The translations under genes were made by a program, and so were the position numbers. This document shows, piece by piece, positions 10,565 to 22,565 of a stretch of 64,000 nt of DNA. Where the stretch lies: assembly GCA_009761415.1 (NCBI GenBank), contig QUOL01000019.1:620001-684000 (forward strand), written 5' to 3'. The notes beneath the pieces were generated by a model that did not search any database, was not told the DNA's origin, and saw only the letters and a program-made list of their open reading frames with translations. This DNA comes from Sarcomyxa edulis (taxonomy: Eukaryota > Basidiomycota > Agaricomycetes > Agaricales > Mycenaceae). Each line of letters starts with the position of its first letter. Position 1 is the stretch's first letter.

Positions 10565-11927
10565 CTAATCCTCGAAGGTACGCCTATACTGGCTCAGATA
10601 TTTCCCTTCGTGGTTCTCCATATCCTCGTGCTTCCTCTTCTGTCTCTTCCTAGGAGACTCATCGCTGTCTGCTTGAGGATTTCCGGTTTGTCGTGATGAC
10701 GAGCTTGGAGTGCTCCAGTAGTAGAGTTTTGTAGTGTCGTAGGAATTGCCTACGGGGTCGGTTGGGAGGAGATCTCCTGCCATGTCGGGAAAGCCCAGTT
10801 GATACTCGAGCTCTGGTCGAGATGTGTAGGAGTAGTTGTGCATCGTCGTCGATGCAAACTGAGCGGGGTGGTCGAAAGTTGGGGGCTGTACGAACGACGC
10901 CTCGGGCAGTGGATATGTCTGCCCCGGAGGTGGCGATATCATCGATGGGATTCCACTTCCAAGCTGGGGATGTGGAGGGCCAGAGCTCGAAGATGAGCCC
11001 TCGGCGGGTGCAGACACGACGGAGGCCGTGTCTGGTGCGAAAAGCGGGGCTAGGAAGGGATCGTTGATGAGGTCGGTCCACGTCGTCGTGTCCGCGTCCG
11101 CGTCCGTTGACAACTCGAGCCCAGAAGCAGAGTTGGATGGACCTGGTGTGGGTCCTCTCTCTTCGGGCTGGGGCGGGAGCTCTAGGGCAGTATCCCGAGA
11201 AGACATGCCAGCAACCTCCGTCGACGGGCCTTCTGTGGCTATGTTATCAGCACTCTAAGAGGGTCGTAGTACATTAGAGAGTGGCACTCACTTGATGTCA
11301 CCTTCTTCGACCGCCCCTTCTTCTTTGGCCGATCCTCTTCGGTGCTCTGTGACCAGATCTTAAAAACCGTGGCTTGAGGGTTTTCTTTCATGAAATCAGT
11401 GATTTGTAGAGGCGTAGGAAATCATGATAGAGCTCACTTTCTGCCTCCGCTCTCTCCTTTTCCCTTTGTTTCTCCTCCCTCCTCTCCATCTCCCTCTTCC
11501 CCCTATAATACTCAAAGACCTCTCGCATCCCCGGTGTCATTATCCGCAAAGCCAAGTCAATATCCTCTGCCAGCTCCCGGGTCCTAGTCGACAGAGCTTC
11601 GATGTGATTGTCCACTGCCACCCATAGGGAAATTAACATCAGCGTTGTCCGATCATGGACGGTGGAATGGGAGATCATGGACGGACAGTGGAATGGGAGA
11701 TCATGGACGGACAGTGGAATGGGATGGGATGGCGACTTACCCGCTGTCCAAGCCCCGGTGTCACCCCCTTCGATGCCATTTGGTGTCTTCTTAGGTTGTA
11801 AGGAGATGGGCAATTTGCGCAGTACGCGGTCTCTCTGGGTCTTGGCGGAATCGCGTGTGATTTGCTTTTTGCGAGCGGCCTCTGCCTGACGGTCGGTCTG
11901 TTGTTGTTGTTGTTGTGGGGTTTTCAT
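10565..11927 (-). CDS. Unrecognised protein with nuclear-type features, 4 exons
   Basis: Predicted 376 residues from exons 11927-11741, 11614-11438, 11384-11292 and 11238-10565 (minus); the introns (126, 53 and 53 bp) are GT-AG and the total stays in frame. It starts with a glutamine run (MKTPQQQQQQTD), followed by a basic helix. A long charged helix around residues 85-125 (EKQREKERAEAE) could form a coiled coil. Next come the basic motif RPKKKGRSKK and a Ser/Pro-rich middle, and the C-terminus carries a second basic cluster, RKRQKRKHE. This composition suggests a nuclear regulator or scaffold. No known DNA-binding domain was seen and I do not recognise the family. The upstream region is CT-rich, as in many fungal promoters. 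Confidence 0.6.
11651..11726. repeat. 26 bp tandem repeat within an intron
   Basis: The word ATCATGGACGGACAGTGGAA, plus TGGGAG, is repeated nearly three times, with the first copy slightly shorter. It lies inside intron 1 (11615-11740) of the minus-strand gene. That intron is 126 bp, longer than its neighbours and a multiple of three without a stop, so it could be retained. Confidence 0.75.
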
Positions 11928-12130
11928 TGTTAAAAGAAGTGGTTTGTTGGATTAGATGAGATTGTGTGGTTGGAGAGTGATAGATAGCTGTGGATGGAAG
12001 CTGTGAGAGAGAGAGGAAAAGGTGTGTGGAGGGAAGAAAGAGAAACAAAGGTGGCTTTTATGTTGGGTTTCGGGGTGTCAACACGGCACAACATAATATC
12101 GGCAGGTGGTCCGCTACTGCCACTATCCAC
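11928..12130. promoter_or_regulatory. Upstream region of the 11.9 kb minus-strand gene
   Basis: On the minus strand this holds long pyrimidine runs (CTTTCTTCCC, CTCTCTCTC) just upstream of the ATG, typical of fungal core promoters without a clear TATA box. No specific operator could be identified. Confidence 0.3.
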
Positions 12131-12600
12131 GCTTTGATAGTGGATTTCGCTTGGGCTTAGACGTCTAGGGACCTGATTTGGTCCATCCCGAAGCTCTGGC
12201 CGCTTTGCATGCTAACCCACCGCGTTTATCTTCCAATTTGGATCTCACCAGTCTAGGTCTTACTTGTGCATTGCAGAGTGCGTGTTATCACCTTTCTTTA
12301 CGCGTCAAACGACCTCACTGTGTGTGCTCAGGGTTTGGTGTGGCAGACGAGTTGCGGGCTGGCGCTTGGGCGGACCGATCATTCATGTTAGGAATTCCCA
12401 AATTTGGGCAGTGCACTGTAACCTTCGAGCACTCGCTATTTCACGAAAATCACTACATGCTGCGTTGATTGCAACAACCATCATTTCTCTTAGAGACCGA
12501 CACTTCCTTTGTCTGGTTCAAGTTCGGACTTCCTCGCTTCCCACCCAGGTCCCAGACAGCACGCACTCTAGCCATCCCATCGCGTGCCAGTGAGCGAGTG
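12131..12600 (+). repeat. Direct duplication, copy 1
   Basis: Starts at TTTGATAGTGGATTTCGCTT and runs to about AGTGAGCGAGTG. The same segment recurs in the same orientation at about 14212-14690, with small indels and substitutions. Shared landmarks include GTGTGTGCTCAGGGTTTGGT and AATTCCCAAATTTGG. No coding frame is conserved between the copies, so this looks like non-coding duplication. Confidence 0.8.
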
Positions 12601-13229
12601 AAGGGTCAACAAATATCATGATTTGTCTATACAAGCAGTCATTTCCTGCGTTCGTTCGCCGCCACGCCTCTCTCTATTCTTATTCTGGTACATCGAACAT
12701 CGAACATCTTCCTCACAAGCACGCACGCGTCACGCGTCCGAGCATCCTCGATGGACCAGTGGAACGCGAATGAACTGGTTCGTGTTGGCGATTGTGAGAT
12801 GGTGGTTCGTGTTTATATGCCGCCACTCACTGATTGTCTTGGGTTAGCTAACGCGTCACCTCACATTTTATCCTTTACCCTTTAGTACAACGGCGGAAGC
12901 TCAGCGCTCAATATGTACAAACGTGAAGTAATGCCCTTGCTGATCCTGATCCTGATCCTGTAGATTTCCCGAACACTGGCAGGAATAATAAATATGGATC
13001 GGTCGGACTTTAGACTTGGACTTGCGGGGAATAAGTACGAGAGAAGCTGACTGATGATGAATGAATTCCATCAGCCATCGATATATCGATAAAGAATCAG
13101 ATCATCTATTCCATTGCGTCTACATTCATTTTATCTTATCTCATCCGGATCCGTCACGATATCTCTTCGTGTCTTCGTGTCTACTGACTGACTGGAACCG
13201 CTCGAAACTCGGAGAAAATCCCCAGTGAC
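12601..13229. other. Non-coding stretch between duplication copies
   Basis: No supported gene. A short CCTGATCCTGATCCTG run occurs near 12940-12960. Confidence 0.4.
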
Positions 13230-13328
13230 CCAGTCCCAGTCCCAGTCCCAGCAAGGCAAGGCGGCAGGCACACGATCCTCAAACGTTCAAACCCTAACCG
13301 TGTCCGTGTCCGTGTCCGTGTCCGTGTA
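13230..13328. repeat. Simple repeats (CCAGT and GTGTCC)
   Basis: CAGTCC is repeated at 13230-13251, and GTGTCC about five times at 13299-13328. Confidence 0.85.
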
Positions 13329-13489
13329 CGGGAACAGATGGAGTCAACGAAAACGAACGAACGAAGCAGTGTTATCTAGCTCTACGAACGAAGCATTGTT
13401 ATCTATCTCTGACTCTGACTCCGAGATCACACACAGAACTTAGAAGGAGAGGTGGTGTGGTGGGTGACCTCGTAGGTAGGGGGTTGATG

Positions 13490-13606
13490 ACGATACGACG
13501 ATACGACGATACTTGGAAGACGATACGACGATACTTGGAAGACGATACGACGATACTTGAAAGACGATACGACGATACTTGGAAGACGATACGACGATAC
13601 TTGGAA
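13490..13606. repeat. Minisatellite, ~22 bp unit
   Basis: The unit ACGATACGACGATACTTGGA, plus AG, repeats about five times with one variant (TTGAAAG). Open frames across it on both strands are repeat artefacts. Confidence 0.9.
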
Positions 13607-13649
13607 TGGAATGAAAAAGTGAGGAAAGTGAGCTCGAGAACCATATATA

Positions 13650-13733
13650 TCGCCCTCGAGCGAGCCGCTAACGACCATATCGCCCTCGAGCGAGCCGCTA
13701 ACGACCATATCGCCCCTCGAGCCGCTAACGAAA
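13650..13733. repeat. Minisatellite, ~33 bp unit
   Basis: Three head-to-tail copies of a unit containing CGCCCTCGAGCGAGCCGCTA; the third is shortened. Confidence 0.88.
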
Positions 13734-13795
13734 CGACAATATTACAGTAATGTGATTTGATTCAGTCTCTGAATCTGAATTGTGAATCTGAATTG

Positions 13796-13856
13796 GTGGG
13801 GTGTTGGTGTTGGTGGGGTGTTGGTGTTGGTGGGGTGTTGGTGTTGGTGGGGTGGA
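13796..13856. repeat. Minisatellite, GGTGGGGTGTTGGTGTT unit
   Basis: A G/T-rich unit of about 18 bp is repeated three to four times on the plus strand. Confidence 0.88.
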
Positions 13857-13961
13857 TGCTGTCAGTGTCACCGAGACTAACAACTTGAAGAGGCTGAACG
13901 GAACGACAAGTTTGTTTGTTTGAAGGGACTTGTCGTTCAGCTTTAGCTTTGGCTTTGGCTT

Positions 13962-14112
13962 TGGAAGAAAGGCGGCGCTCCAGCTTTGGAAGAAAGGCTC
14001 CAGCTTTGGAAGAAAGGCTCCAGCTTTGGAAGAAAGTCGGCCGGTTTTAGGTTTTCGAGGAAAGGCGGCGCTCCAGGTTTTCGAGGAAAGTCGGCGCTCC
14101 AGGTTTTTTGAG
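13962..14112. repeat. Minisatellite, CTCCAGCTTTGGAAGAAAGG family
   Basis: Repeated units of 20-30 bp of two related kinds: CTCCAGCTTTGGAAGAAAGG, then CTCCAGGTTTTCGAGGAAAG. Translated frames give repetitive peptides and are not considered genes. Confidence 0.85.
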
Positions 14113-14211
14113 GAAAAAAAAGTCGGGATAAGTACTTCAAGATGAGATGGGAATTTTCCTTCCTCCATGCTTATGCTTTGAAACAGGCTGAGGCTGACGG
14201 TTATACTATCG

Positions 14212-14690
14212 CTATCGACGCTTTTGATAGTGATAGTGGATTTCGCTTGGGATTGGGCTTGGACGTCATCTTGAAGCTCTGGCCGCATGCTAATCCTGGG
14301 TCCACCGCAGGTACGCGTTGGTCTTCCGATTGGATCTCATTGGACTAGGTATTACTCGTGCATGCATTATCATTATAGATAGAGTGCGTGTTATCATTTT
14401 ACCTTTCTTTACGCGTTAAAAGACCTCAGTGTGTGTGCTCAGGGTTTGGTGTGGCAGACGAGTGGCGGGCTTGGGCTCGCGCCGATCATTCATGACAGGA
14501 ATTCCCAAATTTGGATTTGGGCAGTTCACTGTAACCTTTGAACACTCGCGATCGTTATTTCACGAAAATCACTAGTGACTACATGCTGCGGTACCGGTGA
14601 TTGCAATTGCAACCATCATTTCTCTTGGAGAGTGAAACTTCCTTCCTTTGTCTGGTTCGCTTCCCGGACAGCACTGAGCGAGTGGAATGA
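14212..14690 (+). repeat. Direct duplication, copy 2
   Basis: Same orientation as 12131-12600 and collinear with it over about 470 bp. It is separated from copy 1 by the minisatellite cluster. Confidence 0.8.
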
Positions 14691-14979
14691 AATGAAACAG
14701 AGATTACTTTATTAGGGCATGCGTGAAGTCGTTTCTTTGTTCACCGCTACACATTTATTCCCGTACCCAGTACGGCTTCTTCACGATTAAGAAGCATACG
14801 GTCGATCTGCGTCGATTTTGGTGTCTATCACCGCTCACTGCTTATCGTTATCGTAGGAAGTTCCTCAGGCTTGGTAGATCGAAAACATGTTACTTTGATA
14901 ACGATGCTTGGGATGAAGATGAAGGTGGGTTCGAGATAACATATTACCCTCGAATCGAACCGCTGACGACGATGTGTCC

Positions 14980-15372
14980 CAGTCTCAGTCTGGATGACTT
15001 GAACGAGACCACCAAGAGCCTGACCGATAAGTATGATAGAGTTCATCGAATTTAGTCGGGTTTGGAATAAAGGCTTCGATATTTGAGGAACATGAGGACA
15101 ATTTGGGTGAAGGAGCTGGTCGATGTCTTGAAAGAGGATGAGGGTTACACATTCTCAAGTCGAGAGAACGTTGAGGGCGCTAGAAGGAGTTGTCAAGATG
15201 GGAGATGAGACCGCGACTCTCAGGGGAGCGCAGGAGATTTTGGGACAAGAGCTTGAGGTGGAACGGGATATGGTGACGACTGTGGTATAGGACGAAGACT
15301 TCAAGAAACCTGAGAATGCCGCGATGTTGACTGATTTCCAATCGTGGTTGACACAGGTATCAGAAACATGAT
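14980..15372 (+). pseudogene. Decayed coding remnant, helix-rich
   Basis: Pieces with coding character appear in shifting frames: SLDDLNETTKSLTDKYDRV near 14990-15046, then RTLRALEGVVKMGDETATLR and QEILGQELEVERDMVTTVV ending at a stop, then FKKPENAAMLTDFQSWLTQV up to about 15358. A frame change and an in-frame stop interrupt them. The pieces look like an alpha-helical protein end. I do not recognise the family. Confidence 0.35.
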
Positions 15373-17079
15373 AACGAGCTGTACATATCGAGGCATCGTT
15401 ACTTTGTTCGTAGGCCTGACGCAGTAGGAAACTTCCGATCTTTGTAGTAGCCTGTCATGTTCATCGTAACTCATTCGAATATCGTTGCGATGGAGAACAC
15501 GGGCACTGCAAAAATCAGTCCAGGTTCACGCCCAGTAAGAAAACCAGGAAATTATATGTAATTAGATAGAATTAAGAGCGAGTGTTTTCCGGTTTTCGCA
15601 ATAATTATATTTTTGGTTGTGACAAGCCTATCATTATACCGGAAATGTAATTATATGCAACGAGAAGCGGGTTTTTCGTACTCTGGGATGTGACGCGGTA
15701 CAATGCAGTAAAATGCCCCACTGTATTACCACTGTATGCTGCCTCCTCTCCTCCCCTCCCCCGGCTCCCGGCTCCCGGCCCCCCTCTCCCGGCCCCCGTT
15801 CCTGGTCCCACCACCCCCACCTATGCCGTTACGCGTCCGAGAGCATTGCTATAAAACTATATGAATAAGGAGAAACCCGAACCGAGAGAGAAGGAGACGC
15901 ACCAGCCGAGTAGACACAGCCAACGAAGAAATACGATATATGCGCGAAATAGACGGTAATTTGCGAGGGGCCTAACTCTGGATGGAAACCTAGAAAGTGA
16001 GTCAGGAGGGTGGTATAAGATGCGAGAAAGGGATGGATGCATACCAAATAATATATGACGCGTCGATCCTACAGTATATCTGCTATAAGCTGGTATTGTA
16101 GTGTGTATGCGACAGAAACTCACCATTACACTTGAATTATTTCACATCTGTAGATCTGAACTTCCTTTTGTCTCTTCTGGGACACCAGCACACCTTTATC
16201 AGCTTCAACGAGTCCGCCGTGCAGTCATGTTGTGGAGGAAATTGCCGGGGCTGTTGCTGGTCAATTTCTTATGCTAGAGCTTCAAAAAAAGGGGTGAGGG
16301 CCGGCATCAAGGTACCCTGAATATAAAATACCTGCAATCCGAGCAAGTAAAAGAGAGGCCATGGAGGGAACGAGGACGACGCGTCGAGACATGGTGGTTT
16401 GAGACGAAGGTAGCTTTAAACTCCGCACGAGCACAGAGAGCGGTTGTAGTGAAAATTCTCGAAGCGACGAGAGGGCTACGAGAAGAAAATGCGGGGACTT
16501 GCAAGGGACTTGTGAAAAAAACATGAGGCCCTGGACATAGGGAAATTTCTGGGATCGGCGAGGTGACGTCAACGCAACCGCTGACGCGTATGGTCAGAAC
16601 AGCAATGGCGGCGGTGGACCAGTAGTACGTTTTGCAGAGAGATTCGAACAAGATTGTATCTAATTACATCGGGCTGGCGAAATTCGACAAAATTTCTCAA
16701 TCATTGCATCCAATTATTTCTCATTTCCCGGACTTTTCACTGGGGTTCACGTTCGCAGATGTAGGTCAAGCTCGAAGCTGTGGGGTCACCGGGGATCAAT
16801 TGACTTGCCGTTCTCGATCGGCCAGTCACGAAGACTCAAACGGAAGATACAAGTTCTCCTCACAGTCAACCCACGGATACGTACTGTAGGTGATTGAACA
16901 CGACATCTCACTAAACTCCCGCTTTGATTTACGCGCAGTCTGTGGTGCCTACGCGGAGTCGACTCCAAAAGTTGCACCCAGAGCACTGGGGCGTTCTTGC
17001 AACTGACGTCAAGCTACGCAAGGTATGCAATTCACTATTCAGGGAAATATCTTGAATTTTGTTCTCTTCACTTACTTCC
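15373..17079. other. Intergenic stretch with a C-rich low-complexity block
   Basis: No exon chain survived inspection on either strand. 15731-15800 is a C/T-rich block (CTCCCGG and CCCCTC repeated). A possible short minus-strand gene starting at 16393 (MSRRVVLVPSMASLLLARIA) could not be continued through splicing because every downstream exon choice hit stops. Confidence 0.35.
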
Positions 17080-20000
17080 ATGCAGAAAATTAAGGCTCAA
17101 CATGATTCAAAGTCGAACGAGAGGGAGGTGACGGACCCAGTGACCCACCTACCTCTTACGATCCATGACAATACGTCGGTGGAACTCGCACAAATACCCC
17201 CATCCGAGCCTAGTGATACCCATGAGCCCCAAAACCAAACGAGTGTGTCGAATGAACGTCATGCTGGGATGGAGAATTTGGTACGCGAGGAGACGACTAA
17301 GGGCTGGTGGAACGATGGTGAGGAGGACAAAGGCAGACGAAGAATCGAGTGTGCCATTGTGGCTGCCGTCGCTGCTGGTACAGGTGGGATGGGAACCCTA
17401 GGGATGTCTTGGATTATAGGTGCAAGTAAGATAGGTTGGTCCAATCTGCTCGTAGCAAACATCGGGTCTGGTCTTCTTGCCATCCTGGCGGCTATAGCAA
17501 CATATATCCTTGTACGTCCACGTCGCACTGCTCTGAAGCATCAGGACGAGAAACTGGACCACACTAAAGTGAGCAGACAATGATATACTCGAGTACACCA
17601 CACTAACTAGTCGTATAGATCACAGACAAAGGCCAATCCGAAGCGAGGCCCGAGTCTGCTGCATGGTTCAACTCGTTCGCGACATCACTTTGGCCTATCG
17701 TCAACCCAGCTCTCTTTACAGCGGTCGCAGATATGCTCGAAGATGCCATGCAGGTATGGCTTCTCTCTTCATAATTTTCGATCTTGTCTTGACATTGTAC
17801 ATCCCGTAGGCCACACTTCCAAAACTCATCCACGGCGTAAAAGTCGCTGACATCGGCCAGGGCTCAGAACCCATGCGTATCCTAGGCATCCGCTGGCTCG
17901 ACGCCGGAGACGCAGCCAAAGACAAGGACGGCATGAAAGCCGAAGAAGGCGACTTTGTCAACCTCGAAGTCGCCGTATCATACCGTTCCGTGTCTACCAA
18001 GAGCGGCAGTAACGGTCTGAAAGGACGCTCGCGGAACGCGCACCTGCTGATGCAGTTCTGGCTCGCTGGAGGGTTCATGTTCCCTGTGTGGGTGGAGATG
18101 ACGGGATTATTGGCGACTGCGCGGATTAGAGTACAGTTGACTCCGAATCCGCCGTTTACAAGTCTTTTGACGTTGACGCTGCTGGGGCAGCCAAAGGTGA
18201 CGGTATCGGCGACGCCTCTTGCGAGGGAGTTTTTGAATGTGATGAATATCCCTGGGTTGAGCGGGTGGTTGCAGAGGAGCATCGATGCTGCTGTTGGCGA
18301 GTATGTCGCGCCGAGATCGTTGAACTTGGACTTGAAGACGTTATTGATGGGGAGAGAGAAGATGGACACGGAGGCGGTTGGGATACTGGTTATTAGAGTG
18401 CGAAGTGCAAAAGGATTCAAACAAGGGGATGGGACCAACGTTTTCAAAGGACCGGAGGCGAAGTACGGCGATCCGTATGTGACTCTTGGATGGGGCAAGT
18501 GGGGCAAGCCTCTTTGGGCTACAAGGTGCGTTCCAAATCGTAATTGTTCTTGATGTTGCATTTGTTAATCATTCCGTTTGGACAGAATCATTCAAAAAGA
18601 AGAGGAGCCCGTCTGGGAGGAATCCACTGCTCTGCTCATTGGCCCTGAGGAGCTTAACGCGCAAGAAAGGTTACGGTTGCAGCTGTGGGACTCTGGTGTG
18701 TATATCCTTCCATATCAAACCTTCGTAGTCTAATGTCATTTCCCAGATCGCAATACCGCAGATGACCATCTTGGAACAGTCGAGGTCTCTCTCGAAGAAC
18801 TTATGACACGGCCCGAAACGCTCAACCGTCGATGCAGTCGCGAAGATTCCTTGACGGACACCAACGGTAAATCAATGCCTGGGGCTCTCGCCTGGGACGT
18901 TGCTTACTTCGCAAAGACGACTCTTGAGCAGCATAATTCGTCACGAGAGAAGCCCGAGGATGTCAAGGCGATGCAGGAGCGTATCGAGAAAGATGCAGAG
19001 GATAAGTTGAGGGAGGCAAAGACGCATGACGAGTCTGGCGAGCTTACCAGACAAAAGAAACAGGATTTGAAGGAACGAACAGAGGAAATCATTGCCGGAT
19101 CGAGGCCTAACGAGGAGTGGCCGACTGGGATTTTGTCGGTGAACATTGAGCAGATTACTGGGTTGGAGGTCGAGAAAATTAGGGAGAGCGGTGTTCGAGA
19201 AGGTGGAGAGGATGAAGAAGCGGATGACTTACCTAGTGCGTACTGCACTATCATCATCAATCATCAAAGGGTGTATAAGACTCGGACGAAGTTGAAGAGT
19301 GATAAACCTTATGTGAGTCCTTTATTTTATCGAGCTTTTCATGACAATACTGATGATAGTCATCAGTACAATGCGGGGACCGAGAAATTCATCCGTGACT
19401 GGCGAAATACGACCGTCATCATCGCAGTACGAGATGCACGAATGCACGAAAACGACTCTTTACTCGGTGTTATCGTTCTTCCCTTGAATAATATCTTCAA
19501 AGAGCGTTCCCAGATCAACGACGCTTTCCCCATCACTGGCGGCATTGGCTACGGTCGTATGCGTCTCGCGTTGACATTCCGAAGCGTGCAGGCGAAGCTT
19601 CCTCGCGAATTCATGGGCTGGGACCTCGGGACTCTGAACATTCATCCTGAAGTGACAGCAGACGTACATCTCCCTCCTGACCTCGCTTCCTGTCGTCTCG
19701 TCGTCCGCACCTTATACGGCAAAGGAAAATTTATACCTCAATCCTCTGGAGGCTGGAAGCAAAACAATGGCCGTCCCATTCGCCTTCCTGTCAAGGACCG
19801 ATATGCATCCTGTCTTTTGATTCTCTTCAAGAAACACGCAGTAGGGAAGGACAATATTTCTGCGTTCGCAACACTCTGGCTCAAGGACATTCCTGACGAT
19901 GAGGACATCAAATTGACGTTACCCGTTCATAATCACGATGATAAACGTACCCTCGAGCGAGCTCGGTCTAATGCGAGAGATGATCTTGGCGAGCGCGTTG

Positions 20001-20452
20001 GTATTGTGAATCTGACCCTACGGTTCTGCCATGGGTTGAGTGGGTATCATCTGAAAGTTGCGGACCAGGACCGGCATATGGCGGGCGTGATAGAGACGCT
20101 GGATTGTGCAGAGGAGTCTAGGGAGATTGATCAAGACCTTTTGTACGATCATGCGGAATCATCTAGTGGTTCGGATGGCGAGAGTGGGTCGGACAGCTCG
20201 GATTCTCAGGGGAAGCCAGGCGAGAGCGGGAGCGGGAGCGGGAGTAGAGGAATGAGGGACGAAGTAACTGACTATCGGAAGCGAAAAGGGGAGCTTCATA
20301 GGAAGCACCGTGGACTGATGCAATGGAGTGGCGTCAGGAACGCTGTATGGATGGTCGATGGAGTTGGCGATACTGCGAAGAAAATGAAAGATGAGGTCAA
20401 GGGAAGGTTGACGCATCAATCTAAAAGTATAGGTTTGGAGAAGGAGGTTTGA
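17080..20452 (+). CDS. SMP- and C2-domain membrane protein (Mug190/tricalbin-like), 6 exons
   Basis: Predicted 1033 residues from exons 17080-17568, 17619-17753, 17810-18525, 18586-18695, 18747-19312 and 19367-20452. Two hydrophobic segments at about residues 91-114 and 122-145 form a hairpin that would hold the protein in the ER membrane. An SMP-like lipid-transfer region follows (about 176-385; LWPIVNPALFTAVADMLEDA, ADIGQGSEPMRILGIRWLD). A first C2 domain is near 390-510 (AVGILVIRVRSAKGF, YGDPYVTLGWGKWGKPLWATR), a charged helix at about 530-600, then another C2-like region (DARMHENDSLLGVIVLPL). Proteins of this layout bridge ER and plasma membrane and move lipids in response to calcium. The ATG at 17080 overlaps an acceptor-like CAG, so an upstream exon is possible. 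The C-terminus is acidic and Ser/Gly-rich. Confidence 0.8.
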
Positions 20453-20595
20453 TGACTGTGTACATATATATAGCGGGTATTGTTTTGGATACTTTCTGTA
20501 TTTTCGTAGGATATCGATCCTCGATATCAATCCGAGCCGAATCGGGATTCGAAGCATCTTCAACTTGAAGATCCAAACTGTTCTCTGGTCCAACC

Positions 20596-22151
20596 ATGCC
20601 CTCCAGTTTCCTCGATCTTGTGGATGATGTGCTGTTAAGTATATTGGCGTCTTCGAGGATCTCTGCAGTACTTTCTCTTAGTCAAGTGAGTCTCAACTTG
20701 AACATACCGTACGTATGACTAAAGTACTGATGAGATTCGAATTGTGGAGACCTGTAGACACTTGAAGTCCCTGGCTTTCGACAAATACGTCTGGGTTTCT
20801 CTGGTGGAAGACCTCGCTGCCCGCTTCTTTGTCGAACTACCACCTGCACCTGGGAAAGACCTCCACCAGTATTCAACGATCGAGCTCATTGATATTGCCA
20901 AACGGACGGTGAGGGGCCCTAAGACGTGGACTGTATCATACACTTCGCAGATTCTGTCTTCACTAGAAGATCTGCCTGGGCATAGCACTCGATCCGAAGA
21001 TGACATCCGAAAGCTCAAATTCCTCTCTGGTGGGCGCTACGTTCTCGTAAATCTCTCTACAACTGTCCTTTGTTGGAGCGTATGCGAGAGCAAGTTTATA
21101 TGGGACTATGAGAAAGATCTCAGTTCGTGGAGCGATGGTGTCGTTTGCGGCTCTGCAGCTGAGATTGTGGACAATGGTAGAGCTATGATCATCGTAATAT
21201 GCCAAATTGGAATTACACCAGAAGATGCCGAAGGGTATTGCGTTTCTTCCTTCTCTCTGAAATTTTAGTTCTCATCCATCTTACTACAGCTTCGTTAAAG
21301 TCATACGCTTTCAGTTCGGCACGGGCCAATCTTCGCAGCTTATGCTGACTTGCACACCGGAATCCTGGGAGTACTCGCGTGATTATGATACACATTTGTG
21401 CGGAGACTACACCATCGTTGGTCAACGGCATACGTTTGAAGTCCTTCTGATCAATTGGAAGACGCAATCAGGAGTCATGGTCGTACACAAGACTGTTGAG
21501 TATAGTCACGTATAACCAATGCTGTTCCTGCTCATTATTCATCAGGCTCAATATGATATGGCCCTCATCCGTGGACACCTTATTTTCATTTATCCATTAT
21601 CGAGCGAGGCAAGAGCTGGCCGCCTCGATGTGTACAACCTTGATGCATTTTCTCATCTCTTGGGACTACTCGATTCAACTGAGCCATGGAATATCGTCAA
21701 ACCCACCGACATCCCATGCATCTTATCGAGACCCGTCGATTGCAGGCCCCGCCGTTCACAGATGTCTTTCTCCCTCTTTGTTCACGAAAGCCCTCTACAG
21801 GATGACGTCTATACCATCTGGGGTTACTTCGTAGCTTCTCGAGGGTGGGGCAGACCCATTCTTCACAAATATCCTCTGTCCTTGACGAAGACTCCGGCTA
21901 TGGACTTGTCGTATATCCATGTCCTTCGAGGCTTTGATCACATCTCCTTGAATCACATTTCCTACTCTGGTCATGCCTGCATATTCGACCAACGTACCGC
22001 TAAAATTTGTGTCCTGGATATAACAGCTATCCCGAAATCGTGCTCTCCTCTAGTCGAATTACCCCATTCTGGCCGCGGGCTACCTCATTCGGCATACAGC
22101 GGAGCGATCATCACATCTTACCTTCCTCTTGTTATAACCTACTTTGAGTAA
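20596..22151 (+). CDS. F-box protein, 4 exons
   Basis: Predicted 466 residues from exons 20596-20685, 20750-21234, 21290-21509 and 21546-22151. The N-terminus (LDLVDDVLLSILASSRISAV, then LSQTCRHLKSLAFDKYVW across the first intron) is an F-box, which would dock the protein to Skp1 in an SCF ubiquitin ligase. The rest resembles the beta-rich substrate-recognition regions of basidiomycete F-box proteins (TVLCWSVCESKFIWDYEKD, HACIFDQRTAKICVLDI). The third intron is only 36 bp; it removes a stop and keeps frame but should be checked against transcripts. The gene lies 143 bp downstream of the SMP/C2 gene on the same strand. Confidence 0.72.
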
Positions 22152-22565
22152 CGGGGACTCAGGCTGGGTGCAGAATAAGCTCGAGACGGTTACTTGCCAG
22201 TGGTCAGGCCAGAGGATGCGCCATGTCACACGCACATGACGTGTGACAAATGTGATAGAAAACACAAATTTCTTCTGCCCCTGCGTCCTTCACATTATAT
22301 CATCGATGCACTTCTCGTATGTCGCACTGCATGAACACCTTGGAAGCTCTTTGAGGTCAAAACAGAGAAAAATATATAAATTTCGTCGTAAGCGCGTAAA
22401 ATCTGACAAAGTACTCAACAGCGCGTGGTTGGCGCGTGGTACATGTGTTGAAGTATCAGTAGCCGAGAAACAAAGCTCCATGGTAAGTATGAGGATAAGT
22501 ACGAGGAAAGCGGCCATCAAAGATAATTGCAAAGAAGAGGAAACCAAGAGGAAACAAACCAGGAC

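Noticed and set aside
13399..13750. Open frames across 13.4-13.75 kb on both strands
   Set aside because: The peptides are pure translations of the minisatellite units.
14723..15055. 110-codon open frame on the plus strand as a gene
   Set aside because: Only its last third has coding character and it lies in a decayed region with frame changes, so it was kept as a remnant only.
15829..16651. Several minus-strand open frames rich in hydrophobic residues, possibly a multi-exon gene
   Set aside because: Candidate exons with good donors and acceptors exist, but all joins ran into stop codons in every phase.
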